DNA of 64,000 nt. It comes from Varroa destructor. Lineage: Eukaryota > Arthropoda > Arachnida > Mesostigmata > Varroidae. The translations under genes and the position numbers were made by a program. Positions 1 to 10,800 of this stretch are shown in pieces. How positions within the stretch are numbered: the stretch's first letter is position 1; each line of letters opens with the position of its first letter. The DNA lies in contig NW_019211457.1 of the NCBI RefSeq assembly GCF_002443255.2, forward strand, positions 37,423,126-37,487,125. The letters are read 5' to 3'. Below the pieces are notes generated by a model. The model was given only the letters and a program-made list of their open reading frames with translations. It was not told the DNA's origin and searched no databases.

Positions 1-455
1 ATTTGTTGGAGTAGTAAGACTAGAAAGAGCGTATGCAACATAAGTATAGCAAGTACAAGAGCGACAAAGGAAAAACAAACTAAAGGAAACCAACACACCA
101 ACCACAAAAAGTACTGAACACCATCGCGAATCGTATGCTACTTGAAGCTTTTTTTTGAGTATGAGTAGTACTATTAGAGACTGGCAACCTAGTTACGCAC
201 TATAGTCAGCAATCAAACGGCTGGCCGAGTGCGCAGACCTCGTAGATGCAGCAACCTGTAACTGAAGGCTGAAGCCAAGTAGCATTCGTCTGTCAAACGA
301 GAGTAGGAAATCGGCTTCAAAGCTGTTCGTTTTACAGTCTGGCTTTGTCATTCAGCCAGATTGTTTATTTCGTTCTTTCTCCCTCGTGCTGCTACTGCGT
401 GGGCGGTAAGCAGTGAGCGGCGTCGCGGGAGACTCTAAACGCCCATTATGGAGCC
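1..455. other. 5' flank of the GC-rich candidate exon
   Basis: No gene is seen here. Composition moves from AT-rich to GC-rich toward 400. An in-frame TGA at 414-416 closes the frame upstream of the ATG at 456. A short upstream ATG at 448 reads four codons (ATG GAG CCA TGA) and overlaps the ATG at 456, so it could act as a tiny upstream ORF if transcription starts before it. I see no convincing TATA box within 40 bases of any likely start. Confidence 0.4.
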
Positions 456-1625
456 ATGAGATGCGGCCGGTCGCCCCCACGTTGCCAGCGCAAGTCGCGG
501 CCCGAGTCGCTGCAATTACCGTCGCTGCAGTCACTTCCGAAGATACCGGAGCCGTCGAAGTCGTCCGTGTCGCAGTCACCCTCTGAAACGTCTGACGCTC
601 GACGCCCACTAAAGAAGCTAGAGGACCGCTTTGACAACGAAGATTTCAGACTGTGCCGTCGCTTCCCTTCGATCTCGTGGGCTGAGTTCAGACGAACTGA
701 AGATTTAAAAAGATTCCAAGCGCCAGCGAATTCAGGGTCGAAACGGCGAAATCGAAAGCTACGCAAAGAATTCGAACACCAATTTGCTGTTGGTAGTAAC
801 CAGAGGTCCGAAAAGGAAAGCAGAGATTCTCAGGGGTACCAGCTGCACGAGAGGTTCGAATTCGTGTCTGACGAAGTGTGCAGGGGCAGCTACGAGGGTT
901 ACGATAAATCAGTAGAGACGCAACGTGAACCCGCGGCGGCAGCGGCGGCGGCGGCGGCCGCCACAGCAACAACAGCGGCAACCGCAGGAGCTATTATAAA
1001 ACAAGAACGAGGGCACCAGCGCCGGCGGTCATTATTGAGTGCAACGCTGCACTGCGTCTGGAGCCCGGCGTGCGGGCAGGCCGAGTGGGCCAAGCGGCGG
1101 CGTCGTCGCCGTCGTCGTCGTCGTCGTTGTCGTCTTCTTTACGAGGCGAAGCGGCGGGTCGCCTGTCGTACGGCAGGCGAACGGGTCTCACTCCAGACTG
1201 CCGGAGCGGCCGGAGCAGCCCCGGGGAGGCATCACGCCCCCCGAGGCACCAAACCCCTTAGCCACCTACGTATCCTCACCCGAGCCCCAACAACTGCAAC
1301 AACAACCACCAACGTCGTCGACCTGGCCGCGAAAGCCGCCAGTCCCGCTATCGTCTCAACAACAAAAGCACAAACCACAACAACAGCAACAAGAAAAACA
1401 TCTTTCACAGCAGCAGCAACGGTCTCCACAAGAGCATCAGGCTCACCTGCCGCCATCTACGGCTGCTTGCGACGGTCGTCTTTCACCGGTGCTCAGTGCC
1501 TGCGAAAGAATCCTTCGACATTGCGCCTGCTGTCCCCGCTGCCGAGGTACGACTATTCCGTTATTATAGCAAAAATACAAGTACCACTACACAGCAAGAA
1601 CAACAACGATGGTCCCCATTCCTAA
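456..1625 (+). CDS. Candidate 5' coding exon, 389-codon ORF, product unknown
   Basis: This is the longest ORF in the window. ATG at 456 has G at -3 (GAGCCATGA). Residues 1-190 look protein-like: a Ser/Pro/Arg-rich start, then a charged stretch with Phe and Tyr, then an Ala tract of about ten residues near 155-165. Third positions of the first 60 codons are mostly G or C. After about 1040 this frame degrades into an Arg run encoded by CGT repeats and then a Thr-rich stretch, while other frames become more convincing (see next entry). I recognise no domain. The real product may use this frame only to about 1040 and then change frame through an intron or an indel. It could also be a GC-rich 5' UTR with chance ORFs. 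A reverse-strand ORF over 446-766 has a Ser/Asp-rich composition but begins at a TTG, so I prefer the + strand. Confidence 0.4.
   Translation: MRCGRSPPRCQRKSRPESLQLPSLQSLPKIPEPSKSSVSQSPSETSDARRPLKKLEDRFDNEDFRLCRRFPSISWAEFRRTEDLKRFQAPANSGSKRRNRKLRKEFEHQFAVGSNQRSEKESRDSQGYQLHERFEFVSDEVCRGSYEGYDKSVETQREPAAAAAAAAAATATTAATAGAIIKQERGHQRRRSLLSATLHCVWSPACGQAEWAKRRRRRRRRRRRCRLLYEAKRRVACRTAGERVSLQTAGAAGAAPGRHHAPRGTKPLSHLRILTRAPTTATTTTNVVDLAAKAASPAIVSTTKAQTTTTATRKTSFTAAATVSTRASGSPAAIYGCLRRSSFTGAQCLRKNPSTLRLLSPLPRYDYSVIIAKIQVPLHSKNNNDGPHS
1039..1546 (+). CDS. Alternative-frame coding segment, Pro/Gln-rich, ending at a splice donor
   Basis: In frame 1 the sequence is open from 1039. From about 1160 it reads like a real low-complexity regulatory region: a Pro-rich stretch (ITPPEAPNPLATYVSSPEP), then Gln tracts encoded by mixed CAA and CAG, then a Cys-rich end (RILRHCACCPRCR). 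The mixed codons for Gln argue for selection on protein rather than simple repeat slippage. The segment ends at CCGAG|GTACGA, a good donor with GT at 1547. It has no Met of its own, so it must join an upstream frame. Between 1040 and 1195 a third frame gives an Ala/Ser tract followed by LRGEAAGRLSYGRRTGLTP, also plausible. A path of frame 0, then 2, then 1 would need two one-base shifts. No family is recognised. Confidence 0.33.
1095..1136 (+). repeat. (CGT/TCG)n trinucleotide tract
   Basis: This is an imperfect CGT repeat inside the candidate 5' exon. It reads as poly-Arg, poly-Ser or poly-Val depending on frame. It is a likely site for length change or sequencing error, which matters for the frame problem of the surrounding ORF. 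Confidence 0.8.
1547..1552 (+). other. Candidate splice donor
   Basis: CCGAG|GTACGA matches the donor consensus (AG|GTRNG) at the point where the Gln-rich frame is still open. Composition turns AT-rich within about 80 bases, as expected when passing from a GC-rich first exon into an intron. Confidence 0.35.
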
Positions 1626-1629
1626 TGTT

Positions 1630-2590
1630 AGGGGGATGCTATACCTCACTATACAAATGATGACGGAGATAAATACATAATAGATACACTTGTATGCTTA
1701 CTAGATAAGTAAATACGAACGCTTGTTTGACGTCTGTCCATAGAAAAAATCTGTAATTGTATACGGTACTTTTTTGGATTCGTAGTATGCAAAGTTCAAT
1801 GTGCAACAGAATACGCATAAAATGCAATATGCCGGTAAATGGCGGCAAGTGTCTATGGCTCTGTCAATTGCAGTGTGCCCTGGTTCGAAAGGTCCAATTG
1901 ACTATGCGTGGCCTAAAATTAAAGCTTTACCTATTTTATAACGAAGTTTTGTCTGTCTACAGATAGATACATTATATTCTAAATATATACATAAACGATA
2001 AAATTTTGAGGGATCGTTTTAACCTCAACTATCTACATACAGTAGGATAGCCGACGAAACTTGGTGGGGTGGTTATATTAAGTTTGTTAATAGGTCTGAT
2101 TCACCTCTTAATGCTTGCTCATGTAACAGTATTACTCGTAATTTTATCACTCTGTGTATATTTTTTCTAATAGATGGATCGTTGCATTGAGCCTTGCCAG
2201 CTATTTATATCTCGTTTACGTCGTTTGCTGGTATACTTCTACCTGTACATGTACCTATTTGTTTGTAGAGTGTACCGATCCTGTAATGGTGTATGGCGTT
2301 ATAATTTCTCTCAATTTCCGAGCATCACTCGAAGTTGTCTCTCGCTAGCGTTCCATTGGTACGCTTCGGTTTTCGTTTTTCGGTGTGCAGCGGACGCATA
2401 ATGCATACGCATACGTAATTAGCACATGTTACGCGATCGTAGTTAAACGTTGGGAGAATCGCACTAATACAATAGCGGCAGCACTGGTGCTAATGCTCAT
2501 GGTAGAGTTGCCTGTGTAAGGGCCCGAAAGTCACGATGAGATCTGTGGCGATGGCCCGCCACCATGCTTATTGCCTCTGCTACTGCCCTC
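1630..2590. other. AT-rich noncoding stretch
   Basis: All frames are rich in stops and no protein-like ORF is present. It reads as intron or intergenic DNA downstream of the candidate exon. Confidence 0.6.
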
Positions 2591-2695
2591 GGAGTGACTA
2601 GTAGTGACCTACTTTGGTCCGCCGGCCTAAAGCCCGCCGCCCGCTAGCCGCCCTTCGCGCTCCTGTCGTTACCAGCACCGTTACGATCAATAAGC

Positions 2696-2696
<1 letters not shown>

Positions 2697-2733
<37 letters not shown>
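2697..2733 (+). repeat. (CAG)n microsatellite
   Basis: About 12 perfect CAG/AGC units sit in a local GC-rich island (about 2520-2830). On the + strand one frame reads poly-Ser between basic stretches; on the - strand it reads poly-Leu. Neither open frame begins at an ATG, so I do not call a gene. Confidence 0.9.
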
Positions 2734-2833
2734 TCTTCTATGACGCAGGGAGGAAAACGGAGGCAAAGACCGCCGCCTGCTGTTGCTACGACTACTACCG
2801 TTGCTTGCTCACTCACTCGCTTAGCGATTCGGA

Positions 2834-5800
2834 CACTTGCCTCAGTTAATGTCAGCAAACGATTTATGACGCGCCCGACGACTTTGCTGTTACGCTGGCA
2901 CTGCGTATCGCCATTCTATGTGCCTAATATATTCGTACACACAACGACGCGTCTGACACTGTTGGTATGCGGGACGGCCACAGCATTGGGTCGCTGAAAC
3001 GTCTTCCGCAACAGCCTTCTCGAACTCTGTGGTAGCAAAGGCGGCGGGGCAACAACGATTAGGCGTGCCATTTATAATAATGACATCCATATACCTTTTG
3101 CAGAGTAGAAAATATTGCGGATGACCGATGTCGTTGCGGGTGATCGCTCGGATGCCACCTTCAGCTGTACAGTTTGAACAGTAAAAAAGTAATTGAGTGG
3201 TAAAATAGTGCGAAGCTTTCAATTAGATGCGAGGGCGCACGGTGAGAGAATCGTTTGTGGCTCCCTAGGCTGTTCGTGTGTACGACACATCTGGGTAATC
3301 TGAAGTTCCATAATAGCCATAAGCATGTCAGTAGCTGTGACGATCACGGCACCAAAATATTTTGGTGGTATAACGCGCGTCTACTGCAAGCCACGCTAAA
3401 TCACCAAATAGCTCTGGATATAGAGCTGTAGCGCATTCGTTTGACAGTTCACTGTTCGGTCTCAGTTTTGTTGCTTTCGGTGAGATGACATTTACGGAGC
3501 TGTCGACAGATTTATGTGGACGTTGGAAGCGAGTGGCAGTGTCTTTTTGTCAACTTTTCTGTCCCTGCGGCGAGATGAACCGGGTGAAAGCGTGCCCGCA
3601 CGTATATAGCGGTGCAACAACAGCCTTCCCGAATCGGGCTGACTGTTCTCTCGGATTGTGCCGTGTAACAATACCACTGCTGGCGGCGACGCCGGCGGCA
3701 GCTGAATTGCATTTCGTGCTCTTGTGAATCCACTGCCACTGAGTGCAACGTTCAGTGATGCACGCTACGTGCTCCGGTGGGTCGTTGGTCGTATGTTAAA
3801 ACCGTCGGTAGCAAAGTGGCCCCAACCCCACCGTCCGTTCGCTCGAAGGAGCCTCTCTGGCATTGACATAGACGTTGTTGTCTCGATCGACATCGGATCG
3901 TCGAGGCAACAATCATGGACGACAATCACTCGACTACACGAATGTTCCACGGAATGATTGCTACGACAGCGCTCTCAATGACGACGAAAATCCATGAGAG
4001 TTACGTGAGATGACGATGTGACAAGCTCCCTCCAGTGCAACGCCATGGTGCCGGCCAGAATCCTAATGGTGGTGCGGCTTGTGGTCTTGGTGCCAGTTTA
4101 ATTCTGGTATGCTATAATACGTTCTGTTACGATTGTACGCAACAAACTGCAAACGTGCAGACGCCATAACGTGCGGAGTCCGAGAAGGCAAAGATGTTGG
4201 TGACTTGCCATTGTTGCTGCCGCGGCTGTTCGACTGGAAAGCGAGGTGCTTGGAGAAGGCGGAATCGAGCTCGATGAAGGAAAGCGTGCTGTACCTTCCA
4301 ATTAACAGCCGAACAGGACAAGGAAAGCGACAGATGATGATGGCGGCCGCGGCGGTGATGGCGCCTCGTTCCGGCGAAACAAACTTCTACTGACCCAGCA
4401 GACTCAACGCATTAAACATCAACGTTAACTGAACAAATCAGAAAGTGTGGGCGGTGATAGTGAAATAACCAGAATCCTTAGGTCGCTCAAAGGGTTTCAA
4501 CTTGACCAATGACACCAATGTACCAATCGTTTAATCTGCGAAAAAAATATGGGGTAGTAATTGCGAATTTTTTACGCGCACTTTCAACTTCGAAGAGCAC
4601 CTCGACATTAATGCTTCTGGTATATGCGCAGAAATACATACACAAAGTTCATGGGAGCTTTTTTTCACGACCTAACAGCTTCTGTATTCTGAGATATAAA
4701 AGCACTACAGCTGACACAGTTTTCAAACTAACAGATGTAACCGAAAGGCATCGTGTGGGGCAAAAAGCAAAAAAAAACTACGGTTGCTCCTCGATGATTA
4801 CTTGAGAGTAGACATACAGATGAACATGAAAATTATGAAGGTTGCGGTAGTGAGGGAGATGCCCCAGTAGGAGTCGATGCCTATGGTGGTAACTAAGAAA
4901 GAGAAGCGCCATCAAGGAAGCTTCTATTCTGCGTCGCTGTTCGTCATAATTATCAGCGTCGGTACTCACTCATGTTGTCCTTCTCGTTCTATTACGACCA
5001 TTGTTTCCGGAGCTTTTATTTCATATAACTAAACCCTGAAGACGATATAATTGCGCGTTGCTGCGAATTCTGACCGAACGAACGCTATATAATCAACCCG
5101 CTCAACACTGTTATTAATTGCTTGTACAGGATCCAGTAGCTAGTGCCATTCGATACTACATTTTTTTGTAGGTGTTTTAACATGGCCCTCGATCCTCTTG
5201 CGGGCATGGTGCTCTGCTTTTTGATTTGATCGTCAATGGAAAACTCGCTTTATCCTGTTACGTATTGCCAGCACTCACATTTAATTACCTCTTAGAGGTG
5301 CAATCCTTCATACCTATCCTGGAAAGACTTGGCTACTATATTCACTCTTGTTTGTCCCATTTTCTTTCATTTGGAGGCAAAATTTTTTTTGAGGCCTTAT
5401 ATGTTAATTATCGGATGGACTAAATAAAGGGCACGCGGCTAGTTGTGGTGACATGCATCCAGCAATAGTTAATTTTTTCATAGGTGTTCGAGGTATAGGT
5501 GCTTAATGATGCTATGCCTACCCGAAACCTTATCGAAGCAATTATTTGCCCAACAAAAGGAGTCTGATGGATGCTCGAATGGTAACAATGAGGTGGCCAG
5601 TGGTGGGTACAGTCAAGCTCAAGATCGTTATCATATATTTTTAAACGTGCGAATAAGTTCTAAGGGAAGCAATATTAAGCGCAATGTTCATTGTCAATAC
5701 AGGTCTTACATGTTTGGCAGTGTTGCTCTCTTTGCGCCTGGCCATTGCGTTGTAGTTTTGGTAGACAATAGAGTTGAGGCGCACAAAAACAACCCCATTC

Positions 5801-6742
5801 CCCTATAGCCATACTTTTATTTACTGGTTAGTTTTATTCATTTTTGATTCTCTTATATCAACAACAGCCCTCACTGACAGCAAGCGGCCGACCGTCAAAG
5901 CAGATGCCAGTGACACTCGGAGACCTGGTAGGCAGACAGCAGTATAAAATATCAGCGTAGGAAGATCAGACATTGTGTTATGAGGTGGTTGTCACATAGA
6001 TGTAAACTGCGCTAATGCGTCCGGTTCACTTCAGTACGACGCCTACGGTTCTGAGTGCTGCCCAGTTACGCTTAGCAATGACAGCGTTTTTGATGGAAAC
6101 CATTGTTGTGAACGACGGCAGGCACCAAAAAAAACCAGAAAAAAAAAGGGAAGCCTCAGGCAGGTTCACGAAGCAGAGCGGAACTCGATGAGTTTTAGAG
6201 GGGTGATCGTTGACGAGAGACGTTGAAAGCGATGTCAGATTTGTCGATTGTTCGTAACTGTTTTATATCGTATTAACATGTTATGACAGGTATGTTTGGG
6301 GCCAAGATTTTTTGCATCATATTGATGGATAACATTGTACCGCAAGCAAATCCACAAAGGGTTTGTGTATTGTTTATATGATCAGAAGGAGGATAAAGGC
6401 TGTTTTTCGAGTCGAAATGAGTAGTGCTTACGGGATAGTTGACCTTTATTATGAGTTCTTCTGTGTGTTAGTTTGAGCAGCTCAAACGTTCGATAATCCA
6501 TATAAAAGCTGCAGCTAAAAATTGAATTACATGATTTTCTTTAGCATCTATCTTATACTGTTGTTATTTCTCACTAAAATCGCGCTATTACTATTACTTT
6601 TCTATTCTCCAAACGTTTTTGGTTAGGTCCTTATAGAACGATTCTGTAAACTGATATCTAAAACATGGGTAGGATGGATACAACGTGGCATAGTGTATGG
6701 AACGAACAAAGGGTCGCATAAATATGTTTGAAAAGTATACGC

Positions 6743-6744
<2 letters not shown>
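2834..6744. other. Noncoding stretch with no recognisable gene
   Basis: Only short ORFs occur. Features seen are an 18-bp palindrome at 3350 and a TATAAAATA at 5943 with a TCAGAC initiator-like site 25 bases downstream. No ORF of convincing composition follows the TATA motif, so I do not call a promoter. Confidence 0.5.
3350..3367. repeat. 18-bp perfect palindrome
   Basis: CACCAAAATATTTTGGTG equals its own reverse complement. It could be a protein-binding site or chance; nothing nearby explains it. Confidence 0.85.

Positions 6745-6778
<34 letters not shown>
6745..6778. repeat. (TA)n microsatellite beside the Tc1 relic
   Basis: About 17 TA units lie immediately outside the 3' end of the - strand Tc1-like transposase. 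Tc1/mariner elements insert at TA, so the adjacency fits insertion into, or growth of, a TA tract. Confidence 0.9.
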
Positions 6779-6779
<1 letters not shown>

Positions 6780-6782
<3 letters not shown>

Positions 6783-7880
6783 GAACGCATAAATTTACTG
6801 GCCTATTAAATAAGGTCTCTTGGAAATTTCATACATTGCCAAGTTTGATGGGAAATAGCTCCACACCCAAAGTAAATATCTGCATGCGATTTTTTCTATG
6901 TTAAAGTTACCTCCTCTGCTTTCTAACGATAGCATATGTGGCAACATGGTCACTGGAGAGGTGTTTAAACGGTGGTAGAAGGAAAAGCACTTATTCCGAA
7001 TGCAATTTCGCATTTCTTCCATCAGGCCCGAATCCTGAGCCGATATTTGGGACGCTGTATTCTCGAACGGTGAGATATTCGGGACCTTCTGTCTGGGCCT
7101 AAGTTGCTCTTTCACGTCAAGCCAAACGTTTTCGATGGGATTCAAATCGGGTGAATTTTCAGGCCATAGCAGAAGCTCAGCATCGCTAAGACAACCTTGT
7201 CGGAGACACACTTTGCCATATGGCATAGTGATTTGCTATACTTGAATGAATAAATCCCATCTGGACATCATTCTCGTATTTAAAGCGAGTTCTTTTATTT
7301 TATTTAAATTTTTTCCTGATCTGCTTCATTGTACTGTCGTTTATCCATAATCCCATTGACGGAATGTAGGCCCCCTATGCCGTAGAGGAAAATCAAGGCC
7401 CATGTGTTGAACAACAGAGGTCTCGTGAAATCTTTGGCCGTAACGCCTCTAAACGTGTTGGATGTTATTGTTTAGATTTGCAAAATGTGATTCATCTGAA
7501 AAACAGATTTTTTTTCAGTCTTCTACAATCCAACTTAGAACTTGTTTAGTCCATTCGAAAAGCGTAAATTTCTGTGCATAATTTAGCTTACCGTTTTTAG
7601 CCGGTCGTTCATTCCAACACAATGTCGGAAGACTTCTTTGAAGCCGCACTCTGCCACCCTTTTTCTTGGGAACCCCGTCTCCTCGCTGTGTCGTGCATGC
7701 ATATTAGTTTCGCGCATTGTTTCCCGCTTTTTTTTGATGACAATGGCGCTCTATTCTTTACCTTCTCCATTATATTGTCAACTGCATATTTTGATAATTC
7801 GACCGTACTCAGAAAATTCTCTTCGCGATTGCCCATTTTTTTTTTTTATTTAAAAATCTGGCCACTGGAATCCGCTGCTA
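6780..7880 (-). mobile_element. Degenerate Tc1-like DNA transposon
   Basis: Transposase remnants run on the - strand in the right order from about 7840 down to 6795. The element is broken by stops and frameshifts. I found no matching terminal inverted repeats near 6780 and 7900-8200, so the ends are approximate. A (TA)n tract abuts the 3' side. It is shorter than a typical 1.3-1.7 kb Tc1 element, which fits a decayed, internally deleted copy. Confidence 0.85.
6795..7836 (-). pseudogene. Tc1-family transposase pseudogene
   Basis: The family cuts and pastes DNA using a DDE catalytic domain. Visible pieces, 5' to 3' on the - strand: an N-terminal basic part (7836-7609, weak match to the HTH and linker); RPAKNGKLNYAQKF and EWTKQVLSWIVED (about 7596-7514), matching the family pattern before the first catalytic Asp, followed by a TGA where Trp is expected; FSDESHF at 7502-7482 with the first Asp; GIGGLHSVNGIMDKRQYNEAD near 7390-7320 split by frame changes; and WPENSPDLNPIENVW at 7166-7122 with the catalytic Glu codon at 7133-7131. 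The second Asp motif (QDNAPxH) is not recognisable. The distance from first Asp to Glu, about 121 codons, fits the family. It is not functional. Confidence 0.85.
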
Positions 7881-7889
7881 TTCTGTGAG

Positions 7890-10800
7890 ATCTTTCCGCA
7901 ACGTTCACAAAGACAGACAAATTATCGATTTGTACTTTGAAATAATATAAAACGTTATATCACCGAATAAACGAGCATAACGATAACTGGTGGATGGATG
8001 ATAAATAATATCTCGAATCGTCTGTCTTTCCATAACTAAGCAAATCGAAATCAAATTGATCGGAACGGATAGATTGTTCATACATGTTTTTATAAGCAGC
8101 CATTGCGTCTCGGGTGCCTCTCTTTCCGAAGCAGGTCAAACATGTTTCTCTACCGACCGTGTGTCGCTACATGTCCTAGCATCGAAACAAATAGAAAAAA
8201 AATAGGTTTTACGTACAAAACCGCACGCAGAAATTCATTTTAGGTACGAGGATAACTTCAATCAAACTCGACAATCTGTGAAATTTCTAAGTAGCCTTAT
8301 TTGATTGCCCAATGACTATATGTTCCCTCACGCGTTAAAGAAAAAAAACTAAACGTTTGCCCCGACCAAAGTGAAGCAGTTGGAAATCATTGACAAATGG
8401 CAGGGTAGTAATATGCTAATTAAATAAAATCCAATAGCTAACTGTTTCGGTCAACTATAGAGAACGCCCGTAGCTGTTTTGTTCTGAGGAGCGCTTCCTG
8501 TAATACGCCATGTCTCGCGACGTTGCTACTATGACGTGACAAGCCAGCCCATGCCATCGTAGCTCATGGGCGGCACTTATTTACAGTGTAAAATCAGTAT
8601 GCTAAATCCATCGTTCGATCTATGTGTGAAATTACGAAGAGTTGGCTTGTCAACATCAGGACGTGCCTCTGAACTGCAGTACTTCTGCAGATTGTGTCTC
8701 GGCTCCTTGTATAGCCGAATAGGATTTTTTTTACCCTGCACCAATGTAGACGAAACCTACCCTATGGAGCAGGCTCTCGTCACCAGGTTGTCTTGCCTCG
8801 TCATTGCTTGGCAGTTGGCCGCACGGTATAACGTACGGCATAGCCAACGGTGGTTGTTGTATCGTCAACATATATCAAGCCGTTTCGTTGCAAGCCGCAA
8901 ACAAGTGGACACGCTCTGTTGTAAGGTGTGACAGTTGGCTTATTGTTACCATGCCGACTGCCAATACGCTCTCATTCAGCAAGCACAGATATGAAACAGT
9001 TGACACAACGGTCTGCGCCTGCCGATTCTACTTTTGCTTCGGATCCAAATCAGAGCTTAGGGATAATTTCGAAAAAGTTAAAGCTGGCTTCTTTTTTTCA
9101 TTAAGATGATATGCGCGTTATAGTGATGATGGCCGAGTTAGTGCCAGTGGACATTCACTCACGGAAGCGAATATGTAGCAACATGTATTTTTAGTCGACG
9201 ATCCCCGAGAGGTGACCAAATGACCATCTACTCAGCCGTCCGTTGAGTAACTAATTCGATCGGTGTGTGTAATGCTTCGTCTACCTTTCCTACTGTAGCA
9301 GGCCGAGGAAGGCACCAATTTGGTAGGTGCAGCAAAAAAAAGGGGAACCTAGCTGTCAAAGCTTTATATATATCAGCACCTAAATTGGGATGGTACGGAC
9401 AAAAACAATTGTGTTTTTTGACAGTCATGACTACACAACATAACCACTACCCAGTACCATTTCGGGTTCAATTTAATGCTATTATTCAGTTATTTTCGAA
9501 GTATTCCGTATTTTGCTAAACGAATGCAGTTTTTACGCCCAGTTTATGGAACTGGATAATAGCGGATAACATCCATTAAAGTTTTAAAGATGACGCGCTG
9601 TCTTTCGGCATGGTGGGTTTGTTTTCGTTCCAAGAGGAAATGTCTTTTCCCTGATGCGCGGAATAGCAGATGAGCGCATGCCCGCTACGACAGGCAGCCC
9701 GTTAGAGTACGTCCAAATTTAGGTACCATGCCATATATATATATATGGCTAACGACTGGTGAAAATTCTACATTAACAGTTGAGTACGTATTCGTTAAAC
9801 GGGTCTGTTAACATTTTAGATATAATTGTGAAATAAGTGTATGGTTAAATAAATTGCTTATCGGCAGCTTAGATCTAATATAAAAGTCACCTGTAGATTC
9901 TGCTACTGCGGGAGTGAAAAAATGTTCAGCTAATACATTAGTATATATACATATTACTTAGATAAAATTTATATTGTGCCCCAGTTGGGGTCTTCTAGTT
10001 CTTCTTCAGTACTAAAGGATAGAGGGAAACAAAAAAGATTGAAATTAGCAAAAAGTTATTGTACTACGGTATAATGTCCCTGGCCGCTTTCCCTGATGTC
10101 CACCGTAGCCGCAGGCAGGCCGCGAAAGCAAAGGCCTGTTAGTGTGGCTGCGTATGTATATCGTCGTAGCATACTTACAATGTCCCGAGCGTATAGCCAC
10201 TGCTAGTGTTGACGTTGCTGCCGCTGCGAAGGCCAGCTCCGCCATGTCAAAGCTCGCCATGACCCAATATAATCACGATGGTTCAGAAGTTTGAACTTGC
10301 ATAGGCAAGCTTTGATCAATGCTTAGTGCAATCGTAGAATAATAACAGTACTGAGCAAATAATTAGACGTTTTTTTTAGTAGGACTGATTGACAGCGATG
10401 GCAACAGTGGTACGCGTGGGGGGAGTCGACCCGTGTGGAAGACCAAACGTGGCCTGGCGCTGAGGCAGTCGAATTGTAGTCTTAGGCCAAAGTAAAGCAA
10501 AAAGCGGATGGACTCGAAGCTTCGTTGGTGGAAGCGTTTGTTGCAGTAGTCTATTCGATTAGTAGCAAGTGTTATCTTTCATTGCGATAACACGATTTAG
10601 GCTTTCGGTAGCTAGATCATCAGGAGGCTCAATGACAGTCACAGTAACCGACGGCGGCGGTGGCAGCAGCAAAGATGCGATTGCTCCGTCACTGACGTAT
10701 GCGGCCTACGACATCGAATGTGACTCGTTTTGCCGTTTCATCCATCAATTGATCGAGCGAAAAAGCGAGGGGCCGACCCTCAGCTAATTATCGTTTCCGC

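Noticed and set aside
2598..2997. ORFs on both strands around the CAG tract (poly-Ser or poly-Leu)
   Set aside because: Both begin with TTG, and their length comes mainly from the repeat and a GC-rich patch.
5943..5970. TATAAAATA with a TCAGAC initiator 25 bases downstream
   Set aside because: Spacing is slightly short and no credible coding exon follows. A chance TATA in AT-rich DNA is as likely.
8566..8931. 121-codon + strand ORF with ATG
   Set aside because: No recognisable motif, no supporting splice sites, and composition similar to flanking noncoding DNA.
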